Shown here in pieces: positions 1 through 7,532 of a DNA stretch of 23,090 nt (its first letter is position 1; every line of letters starts with the position of its first letter). A program made the position numbers and the translations under genes. Origin of the DNA: Pseudomonadota bacterium. Its GTDB lineage: Bacteria; Pseudomonadota; Alphaproteobacteria; Rhizobiales; Xanthobacteraceae. Where the stretch lies: positions 1 to 23,090 of the forward strand of contig JAEZMI010000066.1 of NCBI GenBank assembly GCA_023414975.1, written 5' to 3'. The notes below the pieces were generated by a model that was not told the origin of the DNA, did not search any database, and saw only the letters and a program-made list of their open reading frames with translations.

Positions 1-40
1 TTTTTGACCGAATCTGTGCAATCCCTTCCGAAATAGGCTT

Positions 41-60
41 CCGTTCCGCAATGGAAACGG
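41..60. promoter_or_regulatory. imperfect inverted repeat upstream of TRAP operon (candidate operator)
   Basis: The arms CCGTTCC and GAAACGG are complementary at six of seven positions around a 6-nt centre. The inner part reads TTCC-N5-GGAA, which resembles the shape of IclR-type operators. It lies about 190 bases before the first TRAP gene. The palindrome is seen directly; the regulator is not known and would be encoded outside the window or elsewhere. Confidence 0.35.
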
Positions 61-62
61 TA

Positions 63-76
63 CATTGCTCGCAATG
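63..76. promoter_or_regulatory. perfect inverted repeat CATTGC-TC-GCAATG (candidate operator)
   Basis: Two perfect 6-nt arms, CATTGC and GCAATG, are separated by TC. The site begins three bases after the neighbouring inverted repeat at 41-60, so the two could form a double operator for the TRAP operon. No convincing -35/-10 pair could be assigned nearby. The rest of the leader up to 250 shows no gene. Confidence 0.3.
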
Positions 77-250
77 CCGAAAAAGCGGGCAGGCATCATT
101 TGCGTGCACCGTGGCATCGGGGACCAGGGGAGCCCGTCTGCGTGGCTTGGGGCCGTAAGCACCCCCGCTTAACTGCGGCCGGGCGCTCGACGGTGCGGGG
201 TGGTGTTCCCTCCCAGCTCACACGGACCGGCTGTGCAACGGAGCAAAGGT

Positions 251-790
251 GTGACCTCGGACGGGGCAAGCAGTTCTGGAGCGTGGGGGCTCGCGGCTCG
301 CTATGTGCGGGTCGTGGACGGCCTGTCCAACTATGTCGGCTATCTCGCGGCGTCGCTCATCTTCTTCATGGGCGGGACGCTGCTGTTCGACGCGGTGATG
401 CGAAACCTGGTCAAGATGCCCGTGCACTGGGCGGTGGAACTGACCCAATTCACGCTCGCGGCCTATTACTTCATGGGTGGACCGTTCACGCTGCGCAACA
501 ATGAACATGTGCGCATGGACCTCTGGTATTCCACGCTCTCGGAGCGCGGGAAGGCCAAGGTGGACTTGGTCACCGTCTGGTGCCTGATCTTCTATCTCGG
601 CGTACTTCTGGCGGGCTCCATTTCCAGCCTGCAATACGCCATCGCCACCAATGAGAAGCGCTTTTCGATCTGGAATCCCTCGGTCATTCCGATCAAGGCG
701 CTGCTGACCGTCTGTCTCGTCCTGATGCTGCTGCAGGCTTTCTCGCTGGTCATCAAGCACGTCTTCACGCTGCGCGGGGAGAAGATCTGA
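251..790 (+). CDS. dctQ: TRAP transporter small permease (DctQ family)
   Basis: Small membrane subunit of a tripartite ATP-independent periplasmic (TRAP) importer; it pairs with the large permease to move a substrate delivered by the binding protein, using an ion gradient. The 179-residue product has four hydrophobic segments (about residues 25-48, 59-79, 104-127 and 144-166). The loop after the second contains the EHVRMDLW stretch typical of DctQ proteins. The frame is open from a GTG at 200, but the GTG at 251 is preferred: GGAG lies seven bases before it, and the product then has the usual short N-terminus. The stop overlaps the next start (TGATG), which indicates translational coupling. 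The family is clear; the substrate cannot be read from this subunit. Confidence 0.9.
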   Translation: MTSDGASSSGAWGLAARYVRVVDGLSNYVGYLAASLIFFMGGTLLFDAVMRNLVKMPVHWAVELTQFTLAAYYFMGGPFTLRNNEHVRMDLWYSTLSERGKAKVDLVTVWCLIFYLGVLLAGSISSLQYAIATNEKRFSIWNPSVIPIKALLTVCLVLMLLQAFSLVIKHVFTLRGEKI

Positions 791-2127
791 TGTCCTATGA
801 GATGATCGCCCTGCTGATGTTCGCCTCGATGGTCGTGGCGCTCATCAGCGGACAGCTGGTCTTTGCCGGCATCGGCTTCGTGGCTTCGGCGGCCGCGCTG
901 ATGCTTTATGGCCCCGGCGCCATGGACCTGCCGTTCAACCAGGTCTTCAAGCTGTTCAACTGGTACGCGATGCTGACGCTGCCCATGTTCATCTACATGG
1001 GCTACATCCTGGCGGAGTCCGGGATCGCCGAGGATCTGTACCGAGCGTTGCATGTCTGGTTCGGCCGCTTCACGGGCGGCCTCGCCATCGGCACCATCTT
1101 CCTGATGGTGATCATCTCCGCCATGAACGGCCTCTCGGTCGCCGGCATGGCCATCGGCGCCACCATCGCGCTGCCGGAGATGATCCGCCGAGGCTACGAC
1201 AAGGTGCTGATCTCCGGCGTGGTGCAGGGTGGTTCCTCACTTGGCATCCTCATCCCGCCCTCGGTCGTGCTCGTGCTCTACGGCATGATCGCGCGCCAGC
1301 CGGTATCGAAGCTGTGGTTCGCCGGTGTCGGGCCGGGCCTGCTGATGGCCGCCTTGTTCGTCATCTACATTTACATCCGGGTGAAGCTGAACCCGAAACT
1401 CGCGCCGAAGCTGACGGATGACGAGCTCAACATGCCCCTGCGCGAGAAGCTGGCGCTGGCGCGCGCGGGTATCATTCCTTTCGCCATCTTCTTCTTCATG
1501 ACCGGGCTTTTCGTCTTTGGCATTACCAGCCTTGTCGAGAGTTCCGCGGTCGGCGCGGCGGCCGCCACACTCGCCGCGATCGCCAAGGGCCGCTTTACCT
1601 GGCCGATCGTGCGCGACACCGCGCTGAAGACGCTGAACGTGTCCTGCATGTTCATGTGGCTGATCCTGGCCGCCCTGGCGTTCGGGACCGTGTTCGACGG
1701 GCTCGGCGCGGTGAAGGCGATCGAGTTCCTGTTCGTCAAGCAGTGGGATCTGAACCCCTGGACCATCATCATCATGATGCAGCTGAGCTTCATCATCATG
1801 GGGATGTTTCTCGACGACACGGCGATGCTGGTTATCGTCGCGCCGCTCTACATTCCGCTGGTCAAGGCGCTAGATCTCGGCTTCGACAACCAGCTCATCT
1901 GGTACGGTATCCTGTACACGATCACCTGCCAGATCGCCTACATAACCCCGCCCTTCGGCTACAACCTGTTTCTGATGCGCTCGATGGCGCCGAAGGAAAT
2001 CTCGCTGGTCGACATCTACAGGTCGATCTGGCCGTTCGCTGCGATCATGATGTTCACCATCGTCATCCTGATGGTCTTCCCGCAGATCGCGCTCTGGCTG
2101 CCCGAACATATGAAAGTCAAAGGCTGA
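790..2127 (+). CDS. dctM: TRAP transporter large permease (DctM family)
   Basis: Large membrane subunit of the TRAP importer, belonging to the ion transporter superfamily and forming the transport path in the inner membrane. The 445-residue product is hydrophobic throughout and has the usual DctM length of about 430 residues. Recognisable conserved stretches are PMFIYMGYILAESGIAEDLY near residue 65, GGSSLGILIPPS near 150 and ITPPFGYNLF near 385. The ATG overlaps the stop of the small permease by one base, with GGGGAGA a few bases upstream. The binding-protein gene starts 43 bases after the stop. Orthodox member; substrate unknown. Confidence 0.95.
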   Translation: MSYEMIALLMFASMVVALISGQLVFAGIGFVASAAALMLYGPGAMDLPFNQVFKLFNWYAMLTLPMFIYMGYILAESGIAEDLYRALHVWFGRFTGGLAIGTIFLMVIISAMNGLSVAGMAIGATIALPEMIRRGYDKVLISGVVQGGSSLGILIPPSVVLVLYGMIARQPVSKLWFAGVGPGLLMAALFVIYIYIRVKLNPKLAPKLTDDELNMPLREKLALARAGIIPFAIFFFMTGLFVFGITSLVESSAVGAAAATLAAIAKGRFTWPIVRDTALKTLNVSCMFMWLILAALAFGTVFDGLGAVKAIEFLFVKQWDLNPWTIIIMMQLSFIIMGMFLDDTAMLVIVAPLYIPLVKALDLGFDNQLIWYGILYTITCQIAYITPPFGYNLFLMRSMAPKEISLVDIYRSIWPFAAIMMFTIVILMVFPQIALWLPEHMKVKG

Positions 2128-2170
2128 TCAACAGCCGGCACCGAACTTCCCCCTTCCAGAGGAGAACAAG

Positions 2171-3283
2171 ATGACCGACGACATCAAGAAGCCCGTTACG
2201 AAGAAGAGCGATCCCGCCGCGGACAAGATCCTCGCCAGCCGCCGCAGTTTCATGGCCAAGGCCGGTCTCGGCGCCGGCGCCGCGCTCGCCAGCACCACGC
2301 TCGCGGCCCCGGCGGTGATCGCGCAGACCGGGCCGATCAAGTGGCGCCTGCAAACCTATTCCGGCGCGCCGCTCGGCGCTCACGTCATCAAGCCGCAGAT
2401 CGACGCCTTCAACGCCGCCGCCAATGGCGAGATGGTCATCGAGCTGTACTATGCCGACCAGCTGGTACCGACCTCCGACCTGTTCCGCGCGCTGCAGTCC
2501 GGCACGCTCGACGCGGTGCAGTCGGACGAGGCGACCATGGCCTCACCCGTGGATATTGCGGTGTTCGGCGGCTACTTCCCCTTCGCCACCCGCTACAGCC
2601 TCGATGTGCCCGCCCTGTTCCGCTATTACGGCCTGAAGGAGATTTGGGAGGAGGCTTATGCCGATGTCCCGAACGTCACCTGGCTGTCGACCGGCGCCTG
2701 GGATCCGCTCCACATCTTCACCGTGAACAAGCCGATCAAGAGCCTCGCCGACATGAACGGCCTGCGCGTCTTCGGCGTGCCGACGGCGGGCAAGTTCCTG
2801 TCGAAGTACGGCCTCGTTCCGGTGACGATCCCGTGGGACAACGTCGAAGTCGCGCTGCAGACCGGCGAACTCGACGGTGTGGCCTGGTGCGGCTTCACCG
2901 AGGCTTATGAAGTGGGCTGGGCCGATGTGTGCAACTACGCGCTCTCCAACTCCGTCACGGGTGCCTGGTTCGGCAGCTATTTCGCCAACTCCCCGAGCTG
3001 GGCGAAGGTGCCGCCGCATCTGAAGGAACTGTTCCTGATGAGCATCGACCAGTCCCACTATTACCGCGATGTCTGGTACTGGGGCGGCGAGGCCAAACTG
3101 CGCGTCGAAGGCAACAAGATGGAGCTCACGCAGCTTCCCAACGAGGACTGGGCCAAGGTTCTGGCCGACTCGAAGGGCTTCTGGGATGAAATCGCCGCTT
3201 CCAGCCCGCGTGCCGGCAAGGTGGTCGCGGCGTTCAAGAAGTATGATGAGACCATGCAAAAGGCCGGTTACCCCTACCGTTGA
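2171..3283 (+). CDS. dctP: TRAP transporter substrate-binding protein (DctP family), Tat-exported
   Basis: Periplasmic binding protein that captures the substrate for the TRAP permeases. The N-terminus carries a twin-arginine signal (SRRSFMAKAG, about residues 23-32) followed by a hydrophobic Ala/Gly-rich stretch and likely cleavage near AQTGP. Tat export is common in the TakP-like branch of these proteins. The mature part contains GLRVFGVPTAGKF (Arg199), matching the conserved arginine that in characterised DctP-type proteins contacts a substrate carboxylate, and DGVAWCGFTEAYEVGW. The ATG at 2171 has GGAG seven bases upstream. Length 370 is normal for a Tat-tagged member. The arginine hints at an acidic substrate (sugar acid, oxo acid or phosphate-free polyol acid), but this is inference. 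A terminator follows directly. Confidence 0.93.
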   Translation: MTDDIKKPVTKKSDPAADKILASRRSFMAKAGLGAGAALASTTLAAPAVIAQTGPIKWRLQTYSGAPLGAHVIKPQIDAFNAAANGEMVIELYYADQLVPTSDLFRALQSGTLDAVQSDEATMASPVDIAVFGGYFPFATRYSLDVPALFRYYGLKEIWEEAYADVPNVTWLSTGAWDPLHIFTVNKPIKSLADMNGLRVFGVPTAGKFLSKYGLVPVTIPWDNVEVALQTGELDGVAWCGFTEAYEVGWADVCNYALSNSVTGAWFGSYFANSPSWAKVPPHLKELFLMSIDQSHYYRDVWYWGGEAKLRVEGNKMELTQLPNEDWAKVLADSKGFWDEIAASSPRAGKVVAAFKKYDETMQKAGYPYR

Positions 3284-3298
3284 CCGGTTCGTGACGAT

Positions 3299-3324
3299 GC
3301 GGCCCCGCCCATGGGCGGGGCCGC
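3299..3324 (+). terminator. GC-rich palindromic terminator after TRAP genes
   Basis: A perfect 26-nt palindrome with arms GCGGCCCCGCCC and GGGCGGGGCCGC begins 16 bases after the binding-protein stop. A short T-containing run (GTCTTTT) lies about 14 bases after the stem, so it is not a textbook U-tract terminator. It could fully or partly stop transcription, or protect the transporter mRNA 3' end. The downstream enzyme genes may rely on read-through or on a promoter in the 3325-3400 gap. Confidence 0.6.
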
Positions 3325-3410
3325 TTGGGCCAGGCCGTCTTTTCAAGACATAAGCAGCCCATGTGTGAGCGACCGGCCGGGCCGGGCGCCAGTGACAGGA
3401 AAGGAGCCCG

Positions 3411-4820
3411 ATGCTCCCCCAGCTTCGCTCTATTCCCAGTGAAGACCACGACGTTGCCATCATTGGCGCGGGCGTCGTCGGCTGCGCAGTTGCCCGGCGC
3501 TTCGCCCTTGCCGGGGCGAAGGTGGTGGTGATCGAGAAGGGTAGCGACATCCTCTCCGGCGCCTCAAAGGCGAACAGCGCCATCCTGCATACCGGCTTCG
3601 ACGCGCCGCCGGGCAGTCTCGAACTGGAACTGGTGAAGGCCGGGCGCGCCGAGTATCTGGCGGAGCGCGACCGCCTGGGCCTCTCCATTGTCGAGACCGG
3701 GGCGCTCGTCTGTGCCTGGACGCACGAGGAAGAAGCCAAGCTCGAACAGATTGCCGAACAGGGGCGCGGCAACGGCGTTGACGGGCTCACCCTGAAGACC
3801 GCCGACGCCGCCCGCGCCACGGTGCCCGGCCTGTCCGACCGGTTGGTCGCCGCGCTCGAAGTGGCGGGTGAGCACATCATCGACCCCTGGACGGCGCCGC
3901 TTGCCTATCTCAGCCAGGCCATGGCGCTGGGCACGCGGGTCTTGCGGAACACTGAACTGATCTCCGGCAGTTTCGACGGGGACTGGCATCTTCTGACATC
4001 GCTGGGCGAGGTGCGCGCCGGCGCCGTCATCAATACCGCCGGCCTTTATGGCGACGAGGTGGACCGTCGGCTCGGCTTCACGCCGGATTTCGAGATTCGT
4101 CCGCGCAAAGGCCAGTTCGTCGTCCTCGACAAGGCGGCCTATGCTCATGTGCCGCGCATCATTCTCCCGGTGCCGACCGAAATCACCAAGGGCGTCGTGG
4201 TCTGCCCCACCGCCTTCGGCAACGTCCTGATCGGCCCGACCGCAGAGGAGCAGACGGACCGGGTGCGTGCCACGATCGACCGCGAGATGCTCCAGGCGCT
4301 GCTGGCGCGCGGGGCGGAGATCGTGCCGGCGCTGGCGCATATCCCCATCACCGCCGTCTATGCGGGGCTGCGGCCCGCGACGGAGAAGAAGCATTACCGC
4401 GTGACCGCCCGCCCGCAACAACGCGCCGTCACGCTGGGGGGTATCCGTTCTACCGGCCTCTCGGCGGCACTCGGCCTCGCCCAGCATGCCCTTGCGCTGC
4501 ACGCGGGCTTCGGTCTGCCTGTGTCGCGGGCCGTGGAAGCCCCGGCGGTCAGGCTGCCCAATCTCACCGAAGCTTATGAGCGCGACTGGCACCAAAACGG
4601 CCATGGCGAGATCGTCTGCCATTGCGAACTGGTGACCAAGCGCGAGGTCGAGGCGGCCTTTGCCGGACCGCTGCCGGCCGCGGACTTTGGCGGCCTGAAG
4701 CGTCGCACCCGCGCAGGCATGGGCCGGTGCCAGGGCTTCTACTGCAACGCCCGTCTTGCGGCCTTGAGTGAAGGGCGTTTCGCCGTGCCACTTGCGGTCA
4801 ATAACGGGCATGAGGCATGA
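3411..4820 (+). CDS. GlpA-like FAD-dependent dehydrogenase with C-terminal BFD [2Fe-2S] domain
   Basis: Member of the DAO/glycerol-3-phosphate dehydrogenase (GlpA/LhgO-like) flavoprotein family, which oxidises a hydroxy or amino substrate with FAD. The dinucleotide-binding motif GAGVVG is at residues 19-24, followed by the acidic strand end IEK and the SGASKANSAILHTGFD segment typical of GlpA-like proteins. After residue 400 there is a BFD-like iron-sulfur domain with Cys403, Cys405, Cys440 and Cys445 (CHC and CQGFYC). The ATG at 3411 has GGAG five bases upstream. It overlaps the next gene by four bases (ATGA). With the following oxidoreductase and a kinase it suggests oxidation of a phosphorylated polyol such as glycerol-3-phosphate. 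The pair also resembles heteromeric opine/D-hydroxyproline dehydrogenases, so an amino-acid-derived substrate cannot be excluded. Confidence 0.85.
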   Translation: MLPQLRSIPSEDHDVAIIGAGVVGCAVARRFALAGAKVVVIEKGSDILSGASKANSAILHTGFDAPPGSLELELVKAGRAEYLAERDRLGLSIVETGALVCAWTHEEEAKLEQIAEQGRGNGVDGLTLKTADAARATVPGLSDRLVAALEVAGEHIIDPWTAPLAYLSQAMALGTRVLRNTELISGSFDGDWHLLTSLGEVRAGAVINTAGLYGDEVDRRLGFTPDFEIRPRKGQFVVLDKAAYAHVPRIILPVPTEITKGVVVCPTAFGNVLIGPTAEEQTDRVRATIDREMLQALLARGAEIVPALAHIPITAVYAGLRPATEKKHYRVTARPQQRAVTLGGIRSTGLSAALGLAQHALALHAGFGLPVSRAVEAPAVRLPNLTEAYERDWHQNGHGEIVCHCELVTKREVEAAFAGPLPAADFGGLKRRTRAGMGRCQGFYCNARLAALSEGRFAVPLAVNNGHEA

Positions 4821-6037
4821 GCGACGCGGACGTCATCATCGTCGGCGGCGGGCCGGCGGGCGTCGCAGCGGCGCTGGAACTGCGCCGGGCGGGCGTTCCG
4901 CGCGTCATGCTGCTCGACCGCGAGCCGGAACTGGGCGGCGCCACGCGCCATTGCAGCCATTCGCCCTTCGGCATGCGCGAATTCGGCCGCATTTATCTCG
5001 GCGCCGCTTATGGCCGACGGCTGACGGCAGAGGCGAGGCGCGCGGGGGTCGATATCCGTACCGGTCATAGTGTCGTCCGGCTGCAGCCGGGCGGGCGGCT
5101 CGACGTGACGGCGCCCGAGGGTGTCGGCACGTTCCGCGCCTCCCGCATTCTGGTGGCCACCGGGGCTCGCGAGCAACCGCGTTCCGCGCGCCTCATCTCC
5201 GGGGACCGACCAGTCGGCGTCGTCACCACCGGCACGTTGCAGGCCTATGTGGCCTTTCACGGCCTGATGCCATTCAAGCGACCGCTCATCATCGGCTCGG
5301 AACTGGTAAGCCTCTCGGCTGTGCTTACGTGTCTTGGCCATGGAGCGCGCCCGGTCGCCATGGCTGACTCCGAGCCTCGGGCGCTGGCGCCCGCGCCCTT
5401 CAACTGGTTTCCCCGCCTTGTCGGCTTGCCGTTCCATCGCGCGACGGATCTGGTGGATATCCGCGGCACGGGCCGCGTCGAGGCGGCGACCCTGCGCCAC
5501 GCGAATGGAAGGGAAGAGCCTGTGGCCTGCGACGGCGTGCTGCTCACGGGGCGGTTCACGCCCGAATCCGCCCTCTTCCTGCAATCCGCGCTGGGCGTCG
5601 ATCGCGGCAGTGCCGGACCGGCCGTCGATCAGGACGGCCGTACCCACGATCCTCACTGTTTCGCCGCCGGCAATCTTCTGCGCGCGGTTGAGACGGGTGG
5701 GTGGTCGTTTCGGGAGGGGCGCGCGGTCGGCCGGGCGATCGCCCGCGATCTGGCAGGCGAACCCTGCGCCACCACGACGGTCGCCGTGGGATTTGATGGG
5801 CCGATCAAGCTGGTGGTGCCCAGTCTGCTGCGAGCCACGCGGCATGCGCCGGCCCTTGCCGATTTCCAGTTGCGCGTGACGAGGTCGGCGCGCGGGCGAC
5901 TGGCGCTGGAGATCGACGGGCGGGAGGTATGGTCCCTACGGCGGCATTTCCTGCCGGAGCGCCGGATTCTCGTTCCCATTCCCCCTGCCGCCTTCTCGGC
6001 CGACTCGGTTCATTTCCGGCTGCGCGAGGACGGCTGA
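4817..6037 (+). CDS. FAD/NAD(P)-dependent oxidoreductase, partner of the GlpA-like enzyme
   Basis: Pyridine-nucleotide-disulfide-type flavoprotein of 406 residues, with an FAD-binding GGGPAG at residues 10-15. A conserved-looking segment GGATRHCSHSPFGMREF lies at 40-56, and a second ATG-like motif, LVATGAREQPRSARL, near 112-126. Related proteins are encoded beside GlpA-like dehydrogenases and act as electron-transfer partners, and others are subunits of opine oxidase or cyanide synthase. It is read from an ATGA overlap with the GlpA-like gene and ends in a TGATG overlap with the kinase, so the three are probably made together. The C-terminal 70 residues form a separate small domain ending in a strand-rich segment (REVWSLRRHFLPERRILVPI) that I do not recognise with confidence. 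No cysteine cluster is seen here, unlike in the partner. Confidence 0.82.
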   Translation: MSDADVIIVGGGPAGVAAALELRRAGVPRVMLLDREPELGGATRHCSHSPFGMREFGRIYLGAAYGRRLTAEARRAGVDIRTGHSVVRLQPGGRLDVTAPEGVGTFRASRILVATGAREQPRSARLISGDRPVGVVTTGTLQAYVAFHGLMPFKRPLIIGSELVSLSAVLTCLGHGARPVAMADSEPRALAPAPFNWFPRLVGLPFHRATDLVDIRGTGRVEAATLRHANGREEPVACDGVLLTGRFTPESALFLQSALGVDRGSAGPAVDQDGRTHDPHCFAAGNLLRAVETGGWSFREGRAVGRAIARDLAGEPCATTTVAVGFDGPIKLVVPSLLRATRHAPALADFQLRVTRSARGRLALEIDGREVWSLRRHFLPERRILVPIPPAAFSADSVHFRLREDG

Positions 6038-7431
6038 TGCGCTTCGCCGCTATCGACCAGGGCACGACCTCGACCCGCTGTCTTGTCGTTTCCGATGACG
6101 GTGCCGCCGAAGTCGCGGCGAGCCGCACACACGCGCAGGCGCATCCGGCCCCCGGATGGGTCGAGCAGGATGCCGAGGAGCTGCTTGCCAACATCCGCGC
6201 CGTGCTCGCGGCAGCCGGGCCGGTCGATGCCATCGCGCTGGCCAATCAGGGTGAGAGTTGCCTGGCCTGGGATGCCGCTTCGGGCGCGCCACTCTCGCCG
6301 GTCATCGTGTGGCAGGATGCCCGCACCGCCGACCATCTGGCTGGCCTCGGCGCCGAGGTGGAGGCCCGTTCGCGAGAGATCTGCGGCTTGCCCCTCGATC
6401 CCTATTTTTCGGCGAGCAAGCTCGGCTGGCTGATGCGGGACAACCCCGCGGTGCGGGCGGCTCATGCGCAGGGCCGGCTCCGTCTCGGCACCACCGACGC
6501 GTTCTTTCTCGATCGCCTGACGGGCATTTTCGCAACCGATGTGGCGACGGCCTCCCGTACGGGCCTGATCGACCTCGCCACGCGAACATGGAGCCCGGAA
6601 CTGTGTGCGCTTCACGACGTGCCGATCGATGCGCTGCCGCCCGTTCGGCCGGTGGATGCCGGCTTCGGTGCGGTCAATGGCGTACCGATCAAAGCCTCTA
6701 TCGTTGACCAGCAGGCGGCGCTTTACGGCCATGGCTGCCGCCGGCCCGGCGAGGTCAAGATCACCTTCGGCACCGGCGCCTTCCTGCTGGCGGTGTCGGG
6801 CGCGGAACGGCCGGATGTCTCCGGGCTCCTGCCGACCATTGCCTGGCAACACGCGGGCGAAGCGGCGGTCTTCGCCGTGGAAGGTGGGGTCTATGACGCC
6901 GGTGCCGCGCTGGAATGGTTGCGCCGCCTCGGCCTCTATGAGCACGCGGGCGAACTCGACGGTTTCGACGGGCCTTCCGCGCTGAGCCGCGGCCTTGTCT
7001 TCGTGCCGGCCCTGTCGGGCCTCGCCGCACCTTACTGGGACCGGCAGGCCGCACCGCTCTTCATCGGCATGGACGCCGCCACCAGCCGCCGCGATATGGT
7101 GCGCGCCGCCCTGGAGGGAATTGCGCTCCTCACGGCCGGTCTCATCGACGCGGCCGCCGCCCATGCCGGACCGATCACCACCGTTTCCATCGATGGCGGC
7201 CTTTCCCGAAGCGCCTATTTCGCCCGCTTTCTGGCCGCCGTATCGGGCCGAACGGTTCTGGTGCCGGCGCTGCACGAGATGACGGCGCTCGGCCTTGCCG
7301 AACTCTGCGGCGCGCAGGTGAGCCGGCTACGCGCCGATGCCCGCCGCTTCGTGCCGGATGGCTCAGTGGACGAGCACCAGCGCCAGCGTTTCGTCCGCGC
7401 GGTCGGCCTCGCCCGCGGCTGGCGCAAGTAA
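6037..7431 (+). CDS. FGGY-family carbohydrate kinase, glycerol-kinase-like
   Basis: ATP-dependent sugar/polyol kinase of 464 residues. The phosphate-binding signature DQGTTSTR is at residues 7-14. IVWQDARTA (Trp92), DPYFSASK, VDQQAALYG (Asp224 as likely catalytic base) and ITFGTGAFLL all match glycerol kinase blocks. The frame is open upstream to 5929, but the ATG at 6037, overlapping the previous stop (TGATG), puts the signature at the correct distance from the N-terminus. Where glycerol kinases have NQRET, this protein has NQGES: the glutamate is kept (Glu73) but the arginine that contacts glycerol is Gly72. It is also shorter than the usual 500 or so residues. Substrate is probably a polyol other than, or larger than, glycerol; this is inference. 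Confidence 0.85.
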   Translation: MRFAAIDQGTTSTRCLVVSDDGAAEVAASRTHAQAHPAPGWVEQDAEELLANIRAVLAAAGPVDAIALANQGESCLAWDAASGAPLSPVIVWQDARTADHLAGLGAEVEARSREICGLPLDPYFSASKLGWLMRDNPAVRAAHAQGRLRLGTTDAFFLDRLTGIFATDVATASRTGLIDLATRTWSPELCALHDVPIDALPPVRPVDAGFGAVNGVPIKASIVDQQAALYGHGCRRPGEVKITFGTGAFLLAVSGAERPDVSGLLPTIAWQHAGEAAVFAVEGGVYDAGAALEWLRRLGLYEHAGELDGFDGPSALSRGLVFVPALSGLAAPYWDRQAAPLFIGMDAATSRRDMVRAALEGIALLTAGLIDAAAAHAGPITTVSIDGGLSRSAYFARFLAAVSGRTVLVPALHEMTALGLAELCGAQVSRLRADARRFVPDGSVDEHQRQRFVRAVGLARGWRK

Positions 7432-7448
7432 TGCGACGCAAGTAATGC
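7423..7448 (+). repeat. 12-nt tandem duplication across the kinase stop codon
   Basis: CGCAAGTAATGC occurs at 7423-7434 and again at 7437-7448, a period of 14 bases. The first copy contains the kinase stop (TAA at 7429-7431). The second copy lies just downstream and includes a second TAA. It looks like a small local duplication with no clear function. Confidence 0.6.
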
Positions 7449-7532
7449 AACCACGGCTGAGGCGCGCATCCGCCCCGCGCCGTCGATCCATCTCGCGGCC
7501 CAGCCGGCGGTGCATCGGCCTTATGCTCTGAC

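Noticed and set aside
200..250. upstream extension of the TRAP small permease to a GTG at 200
   Set aside because: The GTG at 251 has a well-spaced GGAG, and the extra residues look unlike a DctQ N-terminus.
2543..3880. 445-residue open frame on the - strand
   Set aside because: It lies antisense to the TRAP binding-protein gene and the GlpA-like gene and spans the terminator between them. Its translation has no recognisable domain and a composition typical of GC-rich shadow frames.
3564..4811. 415-residue open frame on the - strand
   Set aside because: It is antisense to the GlpA-like gene, has no recognisable motifs, and the + strand product has clear FAD and iron-sulfur motifs.
7449..7532. 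possible terminator between the convergent kinase and GntR genes
   Set aside because: Only weak GC complementarity is present and no T-tract on either strand, so a terminator is not supported.
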